From: an uncultured Bacteroidia bacterium
GTDB lineage: Bacteria; Bacteroidota; Bacteroidia; Bacteroidales; F082
Direction of reading: 5' to 3'
Length of the DNA stretch: 50,602 bases
Assembly (NCBI GenBank): GCA_902799345.1
Contig: CADBZW010000020.1
Location: 1-50,602, forward strand
The position numbers and the translations under genes were made by a program. The notes beneath the pieces are model-generated. The model saw nothing but the letters and a program-made list of their open reading frames with translations, made no database searches and was not told where the DNA came from. Positions 1 to 9,412 of this stretch are shown in pieces. Each line of letters starts with the position of its first letter. The stretch's first letter is position 1.

Positions 1-2
1 CC

Positions 3-632
3 ATCTACGTCACCAACGCAGCCGGCATCAGCCGCACTACCTACCGCACAATCCTCGTCGGCGAGAAGTGCAACATCGTCTTCCAAATGCACGACGCAGG
101 CGGCGACGGCTGGAAAGGCGCAGCCATCAGCGTGACCGACGAAAACGGCAACCGCATCTCCGTGGTCACCATGACGGAAGGCTCGTCCTTGGCCGTCGAC
201 CTGCCTCTGCTGAGCGGCAACCTCAACTTCATCTGGAACCACGGCTGGTATCATGCCTACGAGGAAAACGACACCGACAGCGAGTGCTCCTTCTCCATCG
301 TCAACGCCGAGGGCGAGACCATCTACACCTCGACCGAACTCGAAGACGGCGTCTTCTTCTCTTACGACCCGTGCAGCGTCGACGCCGTCGAGGAAGCCAC
401 GATGAGCAGCAGTGTCAATGTCTATCCCAACCCGACCAACGGCATGCTCAACATCGCAGGCCAAGGCACGATGCACATCAGCGTCATGAACGTCCTGGGA
501 CAGACCCTCCAAGAGACCTGCTCCGAAGGCAACGCCACCCTCGACCTGAGCCAATATGAATCAGGTATGTACCTCATCCGCATCGAGACGGAAAGCGGAA
601 TTGAAGTACAGAAAGTAAGTATTAGAAAGTAA
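3..632 (+). CDS. T9SS-sorted secreted protein, C-terminal fragment
   Basis: The reading frame is open from base 3 to the stop at 632, so this is the last ~209 residues of a gene that begins left of the window. The first ~25 residues look like the end of an Ig/PKD-like strand region. A segment containing DAGGDGWKGA follows, a motif common in secreted Bacteroidetes beta-sandwich modules. The last ~75 residues are a type A T9SS sorting domain: VYPNPTNG, then VMNVLGQ, then GMYLIRI, ending in Lys. The product is therefore probably exported across the outer membrane and attached to the surface or released. The catalytic part, if any, is outside the window, so function is unknown. A strong terminator follows directly. 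Confidence 0.85.
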   Translation: MYVTNAAGISRTTYRTILVGEKCNIVFQMHDAGGDGWKGAAISVTDENGNRISVVTMTEGSSLAVDLPLLSGNLNFIWNHGWYHAYEENDTDSECSFSIVNAEGETIYTSTELEDGVFFSYDPCSVDAVEEATMSSSVNVYPNPTNGMLNIAGQGTMHISVMNVLGQTLQETCSEGNATLDLSQYESGMYLIRIETESGIEVQKVSIRK

Positions 633-640
633 GACAACAA

Positions 641-675
641 AAAAAATGGGGCGACTTGGTCGCCCCATTTTTTTG
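641..675. terminator. Bidirectional intrinsic terminator
   Basis: GGGGCGA and TCGCCCC pair around a TTGG loop, with an A tract on the left and a T tract on the right. The hairpin can therefore end transcription from both the T9SS gene (+) and the phosphofructokinase gene (-), which converge here. Confidence 0.85.
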
Positions 676-1893
676 TTACCACTTCAAGATCTTCTTGAAA
701 TCATATTCCTCCGGATTCGGCAGGTAGGCCTTGGCGGCTTCGTAGTCGCTGGGGCTGATGTACTGCAAGCCATCGTTGAAGATAAGCTCGGCCTTCGGGC
801 CGTTCAGGTTGACCAGTCGCGGCTTGATCTTGCCGTTCTCATCTTCCACGTCCTTCAGATACAGCGGCATAATCTCGCCCTTCGGGTTGGTGGTGACCAT
901 AGCGCCACTCACACCCTTGTCGAAGAGTTTCTTCACGCCGTAGCCCAGCAGCGAGCAATAGGTCAGGTCGTAGCCGTTGGGCTCGACGCAGCGGATGCCG
1001 TAACCGATCTCGACGGGACGACTCTTCACATTCATGCCCAAAGCCTTCAGGCGTTGTTGCAGCAAGAGGTTGAAGATATGGGCCTTGCTGACGTTGCCCA
1101 GCTCGGGATGGCCGTGCTCGTCGTAGGTGAAGGCCACACCCGACTTCTCGATTTCCTCATCGCTCATAAAGTGGAACACACCCTCGCTGATGATGACCAC
1201 GCCATAGTTGACGCCCAACAGCTTGCGCTTCACGATGGAGCTGACCACCAGCTTGATGATGGCGTCGAAGGTGACTTCTGCCTTGTTGAACATCTCGGGG
1301 ATGACCACCATCGGGCAGTGGCAAGCCGACGTCATACCGAAAGCCAGGTGACCGGCCTCGCGGCCCATGGCGGAGACCACGAACCAGTTGCCGCTCGTAC
1401 GGGCATCTTCGTAGATGGTCTGCACCAAATGCACGGCAGCGTCCTTGGCGGAGTAGTAGCCAAAGGTCGGGCTGCCCTCGGGCAACGGCAGGTCGTTGTC
1501 GATGGTCTTGGGTACATGGATGTTCTGGATGGGGAAGCCACTGCCGGCCAAGAACTTCGAGATGCGGTTGGCCGTCGAAGCGGTGTCGTCGCCGCCGATG
1601 GTGACCAACAGCTTGATGTTGTTCTTGACGAAGAACTCGGTGTTGAACTCCTCATTCTTCGGTTTGTAACGGCTCATCTTCAAGGCTGAGCCACCTTGTT
1701 TGAGGATGGCATCGGCATAGAGGAAGTCCATCTCGACCACATCGGGATTGGGCTTGAAGAGGTTCTTATAGCCTTCGTTGAGGCCGAGTACACGATAGCC
1801 GTCCTTGAGGAAGGTCTTGGCCACGGTGCTGATGACCGTGTTGATGCCAGGTGCCGGACCGCCGCCGGCCAAAATCACTATTGATTCTTTCAT
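676..1893 (-). CDS. pfp: Pyrophosphate-type 6-phosphofructokinase
   Basis: A 405-residue phosphofructokinase that phosphorylates fructose 6-phosphate in glycolysis. The N-terminal LAGGGPAPGIN phosphate loop, GGDDT (100-104), PKTIDND (128-134, with the catalytic Asp) and MGREAGHLA (176-184) are all present. Two positions predict the phosphoryl donor. Asp103 in GGDDT and Lys129 in PKTIDND replace the glycines of ATP enzymes (GGDGS, PGTIDND). In the studied family this pair goes with use of pyrophosphate, which would make the step reversible. The ATG at 1893 starts directly with the conserved N-terminus. A palindromic repeat lies upstream, and no clear -7 box was found. The family is certain; donor specificity is inferred from the two residues. 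Confidence 0.93.
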   Translation of the reverse strand: MKESIVILAGGGPAPGINTVISTVAKTFLKDGYRVLGLNEGYKNLFKPNPDVVEMDFLYADAILKQGGSALKMSRYKPKNEEFNTEFFVKNNIKLLVTIGGDDTASTANRISKFLAGSGFPIQNIHVPKTIDNDLPLPEGSPTFGYYSAKDAAVHLVQTIYEDARTSGNWFVVSAMGREAGHLAFGMTSACHCPMVVIPEMFNKAEVTFDAIIKLVVSSIVKRKLLGVNYGVVIISEGVFHFMSDEEIEKSGVAFTYDEHGHPELGNVSKAHIFNLLLQQRLKALGMNVKSRPVEIGYGIRCVEPNGYDLTYCSLLGYGVKKLFDKGVSGAMVTTNPKGEIMPLYLKDVEDENGKIKPRLVNLNGPKAELIFNDGLQYISPSDYEAAKAYLPNPEEYDFKKILKW

Positions 1894-1950
1894 ATTTAGG
1901 GATTTAAAGATTTAACATTCAAAATTTAAAATTTGCCTGCCGGGGTCTTT

Positions 1951-2074
1951 TGACTCCCCCGCCCTGCGGGCACCCCCTCAAGAGGGGGAAGCCTACCGGA
2001 GTCGAGCCTACCTGACCCAAGTTCCGCGTCGCTTTGCGCTTCCCCCTTTGCAAAGGGGGGCAGGGGGGATTCAA
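1951..2074. repeat. MITE-like imperfect inverted repeat
   Basis: This gene-free stretch between two minus-strand genes holds two arms of about 36-42 bases (1951-1992 and 2038-2073) that are inverted, imperfect copies. Each arm carries runs of C and G and ends in GGGGGAAGC or its complement. The centre is about 45 bases. It looks like a non-coding genomic repeat element; no function is visible. Confidence 0.6.
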
Positions 2075-2102
2075 TGACCCGCCTAGCGCCATTCCCATGT
2101 CC

Positions 2103-5030
2103 TTATTCAATCACCAATTCATCACAGAAGATCCAGGCCTTCTGCCCTGCGCCGACATGGCCTTCGGGGCAGGTGCCGATGGTCTTGGCCACCATCTTCA
2201 CATAACGGGCAGTGGTGCGCGGGCGCACCTCCATCTCTTGGATGAAAGCGCCATCGGCATCCGCGGGGATGTCGTTCTTCACCTTGCCCACGCTGCGGAA
2301 GTTCTTGCCGTCGTCACCGACGAAATACTCCACCTCGGTGGGCATCCAAATCCAGGAGTAGATCTCCTGCAAGAAGCTACCCGCCAAGCGGTTGATTTTC
2401 TTGGGTTGGGCCAGGTCGACAGTGGCGATGAGGTCGACGCCATAATAGCCCTGCCATGTGCCCGTGCGGAAGTTGTCGTTGCCACGCAGATGGTCGATGA
2501 GGGCCTTGGCGCCACCAGCGGCATATTGTTCGTTATACATGTTTTCCAATTTCACGCTACGGTTGGCGTCGATGAGATAGTACTGCGCATCGATCACACG
2601 GCTCCAGCGGTCGCCTTGCTTGGCAGCGGCACGCACTATGGAGTTTTCCTTCAGGCAAAGCGGCTGCTCGTATGGCACTCCATTTTCCGTCGGGTCGCTG
2701 CCGTCGATGGTGTAATAGAGTTCCACGCCTTCGATGGGATGACTCAGGCTCACCATCAGGCTGTCGAAGAAGGTGTCGGAATTGGCGTTGATGGTCGGGA
2801 CGATGACGATGTCGTAGTCTTTGGCGATACGCACCACAGGGCAATTCTCGGGTTGCGTGGCCCAGGTCGAATTGGGTTGGTCGGTCATGGTGAACTCCAA
2901 CTTGCCGCCATTGAAGACCTCGTCGAAGGTGATGTAGCTGCGCTCCAGAGGCTTGCCATTCAACTTCACCGACTGCACGAAGCAGTTTTTGTCGCTCAAG
3001 CCCTTGGCCACCACTTCAAACTGCTTGCCATTCTCGAAAGACAACTTGAGGTTTTGGAAACGCGGCAGACCCAACACATAATAGCCTGCTGCCGGCGTGG
3101 CGGGATAAAAGCCCATGGCGGTGAACACGGCCCATGCCGACATCTGGCCACAGTCCTCGTTGCCGCAGTAACCGTCGCGGCGGTCGCTGTAGAAGTCGTC
3201 CATCACCTGCTTCACATATTTCTGCGTCTTGGTCGGCTGACCGACGAAGTTGTACATATACACCGTGTTGTGGCTCGGCTCGTTGCCGTGGGCATACTGT
3301 CCGATGAGACCCGTGATGTCGGGCTGCACACGACCCGTCAGGTTGGATGGGGCATTAAACAATCCATCGAGTTTGGCCGCGTAGCTGTCCCTGCCGCCCA
3401 TCAAGTCAATGTGGCCGTTCACGTCTTGCGGCACGAAGAAGCCATATTGATAGGAGTTGGCCTCGGTCAGCGTGAAGTTGACCTGAGCGGGGTCGAAGGG
3501 GCGTGCCCAGCCACCGTTGCGACGGCCTTGGAAGAACTGGTTCTCAGGGTTGTAGATGTTCTTATAGGCTTGGGCGCGGGTGTAAAACTCCTTGGCGATC
3601 TCGGTCTCGCCCATGTCTTCGGCCATGCGGGCCACGCACCAGTCGTCGTAGGCATATTCGAGGGTCTTGGAGACGGCCTCGCCTTCCATTTCAATCGGGA
3701 TGTAGCCGTATTTCATGTAAGCGCCCATACCACGGAAGTCGTCTTTTTGGCTGGCTACCATAGCCTCCAGCGCCTTCTTCGTGTCAAAGTCGCGGATGCC
3801 GGAGAAATAGGCGTCGGCGATAACGGGGATGGCGTGGTTGCCGATCATACAGTAGGTCTCGTTGGCGGCCAGTTCCCAAACGGGCAGGATATGGTGCGGG
3901 TTGGTCTCGTACTTATTAATAAAGGTGTTGATGAAGTCGAGGGTGCGCTCACGTTGCATCAAGCTGAAGAGCGGGTGCAGGCTGCGGAAGGTGTCCCACA
4001 AAGAGAACACGGTATAAACGGGTCTCTCCGACTTGTACACCTTCAGGTCGTGGGCACGATAGCGGCCGTCGGCGTCGTTGAAGAGGTTGGGCGCCACCAT
4101 GCAGTGGTAGAGGGCCGAATAAAACACGGTCTTGTTCGATTCATTGGGGTCGGCCACAGCATAGCGCAGCAGTTCCTTGTTCCATTTGTCGTAGGCCTTC
4201 TGTTTCAGCGCGTCGAAGTCGAAGTCACCGTCAGCGAGTTCAGCTTTCAAGTTATTTTTGGCGCCTTCCACGTCGACGGCGGAGAGGGCGATGCGCATGA
4301 CGACAGGCTCGTTGGTTTCAAAATCGAACCAAGCCTTGACGAAGTCGCTTTCCACGCGCATCTCCTTAGTTGGCTGCCCTTTATTAACAAAGGTGTGGCT
4401 CTTGAAAGGCTTCGAAAACTCGGCGTAGAAATAAAGGTATTGCTCCTTGGCCCAGTCGCGGGTCTTGCGGAAACCGCTAATGGCGTTGTCGTTTTCGATT
4501 TGGAGGAACGATTCATACACGAATTCGTCGTTCACGCCTTCCACCATGTCCAAAAGCAAGTGCGCGTCGGCACCTTGCGGGAAGGCACAGCGCATCATAC
4601 CCACGCGGTCGCCAGTAGTCAGTTCCACTTTCACACCATTTTCCAACACTACGGAATAGTAGCCCGCGGAGGCATCTTCGTTCTCATGCTTGAAAGCAAA
4701 CTCATTCTGATACTCGCCCACATAAGGCATAAACCTAAAGTCACCATAGTCGGAGCAGCCGGTGCCGCTGAGGTGGGTGGTGCTGAAGCCGAGGATGGTG
4801 TTGTCGGAGGTGTGGTAACCCGAGCAGCCGTCCCAGTCGTTCATGCGGGTGTCGGGGCTGAACTGCACCATGCCGAAGGGCACCGTGGCGCCCGGGAAGG
4901 TGTGGCCGTGGCCTCCCGTGCCGATAAAGGGGTCAACGTATTGAGCCGCGTCAGTGACGTAGTCGGCCTGGGGTTGTTGAGTGCATGCTGCAAGACAAAG
5001 CAGCAACAAGGGTAAGAATAGTCTTTTCAT
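2103..5030 (-). CDS. GH92 alpha-mannosidase, lipoprotein
   Basis: A 975-residue glycoside hydrolase of family 92, the calcium-dependent exo-alpha-mannosidases that Bacteroidetes use on N-glycans and mannans. I start at 5030 rather than the longer frame from 5102, because the Met there begins a lipoprotein signal peptide with lipobox LAAC (Cys16). The catalytic region begins at YVDPFIGTGGHGH and carries HGNEPSHN (~580), GNEDCGQMSAW (~623) and GFYPATP (~640), which hold the family's acid and base residues. After it come a chitobiase-C-like segment (YYTIDGSDP, ~770) and a C-terminal F5/8-type (CBM32-like) carbohydrate-binding domain (~800-975). It stands alone with no Sus genes adjacent. Linkage specificity cannot be read from sequence. 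Confidence 0.92.
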   Translation of the reverse strand: MKRLFLPLLLLCLAACTQQPQADYVTDAAQYVDPFIGTGGHGHTFPGATVPFGMVQFSPDTRMNDWDGCSGYHTSDNTILGFSTTHLSGTGCSDYGDFRFMPYVGEYQNEFAFKHENEDASAGYYSVVLENGVKVELTTGDRVGMMRCAFPQGADAHLLLDMVEGVNDEFVYESFLQIENDNAISGFRKTRDWAKEQYLYFYAEFSKPFKSHTFVNKGQPTKEMRVESDFVKAWFDFETNEPVVMRIALSAVDVEGAKNNLKAELADGDFDFDALKQKAYDKWNKELLRYAVADPNESNKTVFYSALYHCMVAPNLFNDADGRYRAHDLKVYKSERPVYTVFSLWDTFRSLHPLFSLMQRERTLDFINTFINKYETNPHHILPVWELAANETYCMIGNHAIPVIADAYFSGIRDFDTKKALEAMVASQKDDFRGMGAYMKYGYIPIEMEGEAVSKTLEYAYDDWCVARMAEDMGETEIAKEFYTRAQAYKNIYNPENQFFQGRRNGGWARPFDPAQVNFTLTEANSYQYGFFVPQDVNGHIDLMGGRDSYAAKLDGLFNAPSNLTGRVQPDITGLIGQYAHGNEPSHNTVYMYNFVGQPTKTQKYVKQVMDDFYSDRRDGYCGNEDCGQMSAWAVFTAMGFYPATPAAGYYVLGLPRFQNLKLSFENGKQFEVVAKGLSDKNCFVQSVKLNGKPLERSYITFDEVFNGGKLEFTMTDQPNSTWATQPENCPVVRIAKDYDIVIVPTINANSDTFFDSLMVSLSHPIEGVELYYTIDGSDPTENGVPYEQPLCLKENSIVRAAAKQGDRWSRVIDAQYYLIDANRSVKLENMYNEQYAAGGAKALIDHLRGNDNFRTGTWQGYYGVDLIATVDLAQPKKINRLAGSFLQEIYSWIWMPTEVEYFVGDDGKNFRSVGKVKNDIPADADGAFIQEMEVRPRTTARYVKMVAKTIGTCPEGHVGAGQKAWIFCDELVIE

Positions 5031-5174
5031 AAAGGTAATAGTTTGAGGGTGTAAAAGTAGGAATAAAACCCTTTTGTTTGACATCGGAAGACAATTTTTC
5101 ATGGCACAATATTTGCGGGGTTATTGTTTTTGTAAAAAAAATGCCATTTCAGCATCCAATATTCCAAAAATGAC

Positions 5175-5182
5175 TATATTTG
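5175..5182 (+). promoter_or_regulatory. Bacteroidetes -7 promoter element
   Basis: TATATTTG matches the TAnnTTTG consensus, 57 bases upstream of the secreted-protein start at 5240. No good -33 TTTG was found at the usual 19-21 base distance. Confidence 0.55.
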
Positions 5183-5239
5183 CAGCCCAAAAACAGAAAT
5201 CATTTGTAACAATTCACTAATTATTAAAACACCACTACA

Positions 5240-7219
5240 ATGAAAAAAGCATTACTACTTTCGTTAAGCCTCGTATTAGGCTTCAGTGCTTTTGCACAAC
5301 AGCGTGTTGCCAAGAATGACCTCCAGTCGTTCACTGTCAACAGCAAGAAAGTCGTCGTGGGTAACGAAGTCGGCACCCAAAGCGCCGCCAAGTTCGCTCC
5401 CCAAACCGCCAAGAGCGTCGTCGTCAACAGATACCAAGACTGTGAAGACGCCGAAGTCATCCAAACCACTTTCGACCTGCAGTCGAACAGCTGGTGCTCC
5501 AACCGTATGTACCAACTGCCTAACGGCAACGTCGGCGTGGCTGCCACCATGTCACTCGAGTACAACCAAACTGCCTCTGACCGTGGTACTGGTTACAACT
5601 TCTATGACGCAGAAAGCCAGTCATGGAATGATATGCCCGAAGCACGTGTCGAAGCTGCCAGATGTGGTTGGCCCACCATCGCCCAATGGGGTGACGAAGG
5701 CGAAATCCTCATCTCCCACGCTCCTCTGAGTGTCTACACCAGAGAAGTGGCCGGTCAAGGCGAATGGGTCTACAGAGGCACCCTGCCGAACAGCCCCGAA
5801 GGATTTGAGTACGCTGACGATTTTGCTTGGCCGAGAGTTGCCACCTCTGGCGACCACCACAACATCATCCACGTGATTGGTGACATCCAACACTCTGTCA
5901 GCAGCACTGAAGTCCACCACTGGCAAGTGTATCTCCGTTCGGAAGATGCCGAGAACTGGACCATCACCTATTCACCCCTGGCCCAGGACGGTGAAGAGTA
6001 TGACCACTACACCGCTGATTCCTACAACATCACCGCCAATGGTCACAATGTTGCCATGATTTATGGCGACGACCTCCAAGGCCATGTCGTCATGTACAAA
6101 TCCACTGACGACGGCTTGACCTGGAACAGAACCGTTGTTTGGGAAAACCCCTACTACGGCTATGACTGGGAAACGGATGAAGCTTCCATCTACACCGACA
6201 CTTTGTTCTGCCCCGCCAACTTGGCCATCGCTATCGGTCCTGACGGCGTGGCTCATGTGGCCATGACTGTCTACGAATGCCTTCATGCTGAACTCGGCAC
6301 TGAGTACACCGTCTTCTCAGGCCGTGGCGTTGACGGCGTCTATTATTGGAACGACACCCAAGAAGCTCCCATCCAATCGATTGATGGCAACCCCCACCAT
6401 GCTCTGAGACTTTGGTGGCCGGATGAGGAGAATCCTCAATATGTGACGATGCATAACGACTCCACCAAGTGGATTGGTTATGTGCCGCTCTACCAAGACG
6501 AAGATGGCAACCTCATCCAATATGTCAACGACATGTTCTACCACGAAAACGACTACTTCTACAAGTTCCGCTCCAGCGCAAGTGCCACACCTGCCCTCTC
6601 CATCGACCCGATGGGCAACATCGCCTGCGCCTTCTCAGCTCCTTACGCCAATCCTACGGAAGGCGACCTGAACTACTACAGACACGTCTATGTTAGCTAC
6701 CGCAATGTCGACGAAGGATACTGGCATCAAGTTGAGGATGAACTCTCCGATCCTACGGTAGAGTTCCTCTATGCCGGCTCTGAGAACATCTACGCCATCG
6801 GCGTCGACAACACCGCCAACCCGGGCGAGTTCTGGTTCGGTTACCAAACCGACGACCAAATCGGTCTCTACTGGGGCACCGGAGCCACCCAGGCCACCGC
6901 TTCCGACAACTTCTTCCATGCCGTCAAGGTGACCCCCACTCCTGAAATGGTCAGCGTCCCCGAAAACAACACCACGGCTCAGAATGTGGTTTACAGCATC
7001 TACCCGAACCCTGCCACCGACTATGTCATCGTGAGTTCGTCAGCCGACGCTGAAGCCAACATCACCATCTTCAATCTCGTTGGCCAGACTGTGAAGCAGT
7101 TCAGCAAGAGCCTGAAGACCGGCGAAAACGCCATCAGCCTCGACCTCAACAGCGGTATCTACTTCTGCAACATCGAAGCCAATGGCTACACCAAGACCAT
7201 CAAGTTCATTGTGAAATAA
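5240..7219 (+). CDS. Secreted Asp-box (BNR-like) protein with T9SS tail
   Basis: 659 residues with a clear signal peptide (MKKALLLSLSLVLGFSAFAQ). The body shows beta-propeller features: an Asp-box, STDDGLTW (~287), a weaker one around SEDAENW, and regular Trp/Gly-rich repeats. The last ~75 residues are a T9SS type A domain (IYPNPATDY at ~585, IFNLVGQ, SGIYFCNI, final FIVK). Asp-boxes occur in sialidases and in many non-enzymatic propellers. The sialidase arginine triad is not evident, so I do not call it an enzyme. The next gene is a paralog of similar length. The gene appears monocistronic, with its own promoter and terminator. Confidence 0.85.
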   Translation: MKKALLLSLSLVLGFSAFAQQRVAKNDLQSFTVNSKKVVVGNEVGTQSAAKFAPQTAKSVVVNRYQDCEDAEVIQTTFDLQSNSWCSNRMYQLPNGNVGVAATMSLEYNQTASDRGTGYNFYDAESQSWNDMPEARVEAARCGWPTIAQWGDEGEILISHAPLSVYTREVAGQGEWVYRGTLPNSPEGFEYADDFAWPRVATSGDHHNIIHVIGDIQHSVSSTEVHHWQVYLRSEDAENWTITYSPLAQDGEEYDHYTADSYNITANGHNVAMIYGDDLQGHVVMYKSTDDGLTWNRTVVWENPYYGYDWETDEASIYTDTLFCPANLAIAIGPDGVAHVAMTVYECLHAELGTEYTVFSGRGVDGVYYWNDTQEAPIQSIDGNPHHALRLWWPDEENPQYVTMHNDSTKWIGYVPLYQDEDGNLIQYVNDMFYHENDYFYKFRSSASATPALSIDPMGNIACAFSAPYANPTEGDLNYYRHVYVSYRNVDEGYWHQVEDELSDPTVEFLYAGSENIYAIGVDNTANPGEFWFGYQTDDQIGLYWGTGATQATASDNFFHAVKVTPTPEMVSVPENNTTAQNVVYSIYPNPATDYVIVSSSADAEANITIFNLVGQTVKQFSKSLKTGENAISLDLNSGIYFCNIEANGYTKTIKFIVK

Positions 7220-7242
7220 GCAATCACTTAAGTCTAAAAAAC

Positions 7243-7276
7243 CAAAAAAAGAGGCCTTCGGGTCTCTTTTTTTTTG
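7243..7276 (+). terminator. Intrinsic terminator
   Basis: A stem around a TTCG loop (GAGGCC-TTCG-GGTCTC, with one G-T pair) is followed by an unbroken T tract. It closes the upstream secreted-protein gene. Confidence 0.85.
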
Positions 7277-7285
7277 TCCAAAAAC

Positions 7286-7315
7286 TTGCAGATAAGTTTT
7301 TTTTATTTATCTTTG
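7286..7315 (+). promoter_or_regulatory. Promoter, -33 and -7 elements
   Basis: TTG at 7286-7288 and TATCTTTG at 7308-7315 are 19 bases apart, the normal Bacteroidetes spacing. They drive the gene at 7379 with a leader of about 60 bases. Confidence 0.7.
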
Positions 7316-7378
7316 CCCCATATAATCATTTATTCAAACAACAACCATTTACTTAATTATTAATTTAACTCATTCAAA

Positions 7379-9361
7379 ATGAAAAAGTTATTTACTTTAG
7401 TATTGGCTTTGCTGGTAGCCACCGTTGGTTACCCGCAAGTACAGAAAGTGGCAAGACCCGACGCCAAGAAGGGTATCGCCACGATGCAAAAGGCTCCCAG
7501 ATGGGAAGCCAGCAATGAGAACGCCCAAAGCGACCCGGTGATGACCTCCACCAGAGGCGAAGGCGAGCTGGACTACACCACCTACGACTGGCAGACCAAC
7601 AGCGGTCCTCTCACCAGAACCATCGTTTGGCCTGACGGTAAAGTGAACTTCGCTTTCACCTGCTCTAGCGACAACAACTTCACAGACCGTGGTACCGCCA
7701 TCGGCACCTACGACGCCAACACCGACGAATGGATTCCCAGCGGTGGCCGTGTCGAAAACGTGAAGACCGGTTTCGGCACCATCGCCCGCTATGGTGAGAA
7801 CAGCATCATCGTTGCTGCCCACACTGCCACGCAGTGCGGTGTCTTCATGGTGGAAGATAGGAACAACATCACCCCTAACTCCCTTGCTCCTATCAGCTAC
7901 CTTGACCCCACCTACGATCCTTGCTGGCCGAACGTGATGACCTCGGGTGCCAACCGCAACATCATCCACGTCATTGCCACTGCCAACGCCGCCGACGGTG
8001 TCAACACCGTTGTTCCTGGTGCCGAAGGCGCGAAAACCCCTATCGTCTACTTCCGTTCGCTCGACGGCGGTGAGACTTGGGACAAGTCGAATGTGATCCT
8101 GCCTTACATGGGTCCTGAATACGGCCTCAACTGGGGTTCCAACGTGTGCTACTGGATGGAGACCACCGAAGACAACTGCCTGGCCCTTGTCATCGACAAC
8201 TCCTGGAGCGATGGTATGGTCATCTACAGCTACGACGATGGTGAGACCTGGGAAAGAAAAGTGTACTACCACCACCCCAACATCAACTACAACTACGACA
8301 CCGAAGCTGGCGAGTGGTTCCTCTACCCGCGTTGGGTCTCTGCCCAATGGAGCGCCAACCACAGCCTGCGCATTGCCTACGAATGGAACGGTTCGGCTGG
8401 CTCACCTGCTGACGAAAACGGTTCCTACTATCCTGGCCTCGGCGGCGTTGCCTTCTGGAGCCAAGACATGCCTTTCCGCGGCACTGCAGAAGACACCTAT
8501 GGCTATGGCTACGACCCGAACAACCCGATGCCTCCCACTCCGGGACAGCCCTTCATCATCGACACCGCCTATATCTGGCAAGACCTCTATGCTTCATGGT
8601 GGCCCTGGAGCGATGCCAACCACGAAATGTGGCCGGAATACATTGGCTATCTCACCACTTTGGATGCCGAAGGCAATTGGGAAGACCCCTATACCGCCGA
8701 AGAGTTCAACCTGCCCTTCTCCGCTTCTGAGTTAAAAGACCTCCATGGCGCGTACAATGGCGGCGTCGTGGAAATGCCTACTCTCGTCACCGTTCCCGGC
8801 AACGACAACGAACTGGTTGCCGTGTGGTCAGGCATGGATGAAAACAACGAATCCGATGGCGTTTACTTCTTCAAGCTTTTCGCCGCTTATAGCAGCGACG
8901 GTGGCAACACCTGGAGCCACATGGTGCACCTCACCAATGACTTCAGTTGGAGCTACAACGAGTTCGTGTTTCTTCAGGCTGCCATGGTGGGCAGAACACT
9001 CGTCATTGCCGCCCAAACCGACAACGCCCCTGGCGTCTATGTCAATGGCGGCGAAACCGAACCCAGCGACAACTTCTATGCTGGCTTCACCTTCGAAATC
9101 GACGACCTGTTTGAGACCGACGGCGCTGAAGAAATGATCAGCAACAATGTCCACATGAACATCTATCCCAACCCCGCCGTTGACCAACTCAACGTCACCC
9201 TCAGCAGCAATGCCGACATCGTGATCTACAACATCATGGGTCAAAAGGTGATGAATATGGAAGGCCGCGCTGGTGCCAACAGCATCAACATCAACAGCCT
9301 GAGCAGCGGTATCTACTTCGTGAATGCCGGCAACGACACTCAGAAGTTCATCGTGAAGTAA
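7379..9361 (+). CDS. Secreted Asp-box (BNR-like) protein with T9SS tail, paralog
   Basis: 660 residues, a paralog of the gene ending at 7219. The signal peptide ends near VGYPQ. Three Asp-box motifs are visible: SLDGGETW (~225), SYDDGETW (~283) and SSDGGNTW (~505), consistent with a propeller fold. The T9SS domain starts at IYPNPAVDQ (~595), runs through YNIMGQKV and SSGIYFVN, and ends FIVK. Aromatic residues are very frequent. Likely a surface or released protein that binds or cleaves glycans or protein, but no catalytic set is recognisable. The tandem pair with separate promoters suggests duplication followed by divergence. Confidence 0.85.
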   Translation: MKKLFTLVLALLVATVGYPQVQKVARPDAKKGIATMQKAPRWEASNENAQSDPVMTSTRGEGELDYTTYDWQTNSGPLTRTIVWPDGKVNFAFTCSSDNNFTDRGTAIGTYDANTDEWIPSGGRVENVKTGFGTIARYGENSIIVAAHTATQCGVFMVEDRNNITPNSLAPISYLDPTYDPCWPNVMTSGANRNIIHVIATANAADGVNTVVPGAEGAKTPIVYFRSLDGGETWDKSNVILPYMGPEYGLNWGSNVCYWMETTEDNCLALVIDNSWSDGMVIYSYDDGETWERKVYYHHPNINYNYDTEAGEWFLYPRWVSAQWSANHSLRIAYEWNGSAGSPADENGSYYPGLGGVAFWSQDMPFRGTAEDTYGYGYDPNNPMPPTPGQPFIIDTAYIWQDLYASWWPWSDANHEMWPEYIGYLTTLDAEGNWEDPYTAEEFNLPFSASELKDLHGAYNGGVVEMPTLVTVPGNDNELVAVWSGMDENNESDGVYFFKLFAAYSSDGGNTWSHMVHLTNDFSWSYNEFVFLQAAMVGRTLVIAAQTDNAPGVYVNGGETEPSDNFYAGFTFEIDDLFETDGAEEMISNNVHMNIYPNPAVDQLNVTLSSNADIVIYNIMGQKVMNMEGRAGANSININSLSSGIYFVNAGNDTQKFIVK

Positions 9362-9380
9362 TTCATCAGGACTTACCAAC

Positions 9381-9412
9381 AAAAAAGGAGGCTCAACAGC
9401 CTCCTTTTTTTA
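9381..9412. terminator. Bidirectional intrinsic terminator
   Basis: GGAGGCT and AGCCTCC pair around CAAC, with A and T tracts on the two sides. The T tract runs into the stop codon of the convergent minus-strand gene. Confidence 0.85.

Noticed and set aside
646-1689. Long plus-strand ORF opposite the phosphofructokinase gene
   Set aside because: It is the antisense shadow of a clearly recognised gene with all its motifs. The product has no recognisable domain and an odd His/Val/Leu-rich composition typical of shadows in GC-rich third-position genes.
2034-5015. 993-codon plus-strand ORF opposite the GH92 gene
   Set aside because: Long only because the opposite strand avoids certain codons. 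No signal peptide or domain, and the composition is dominated by His, Val and Gly.
5240-9361. Calling the two Asp-box proteins sialidases
   Set aside because: Asp-boxes occur in many propellers. I cannot find the arginine triad, the Tyr/Glu pair or the FRIP motif of sialidases.
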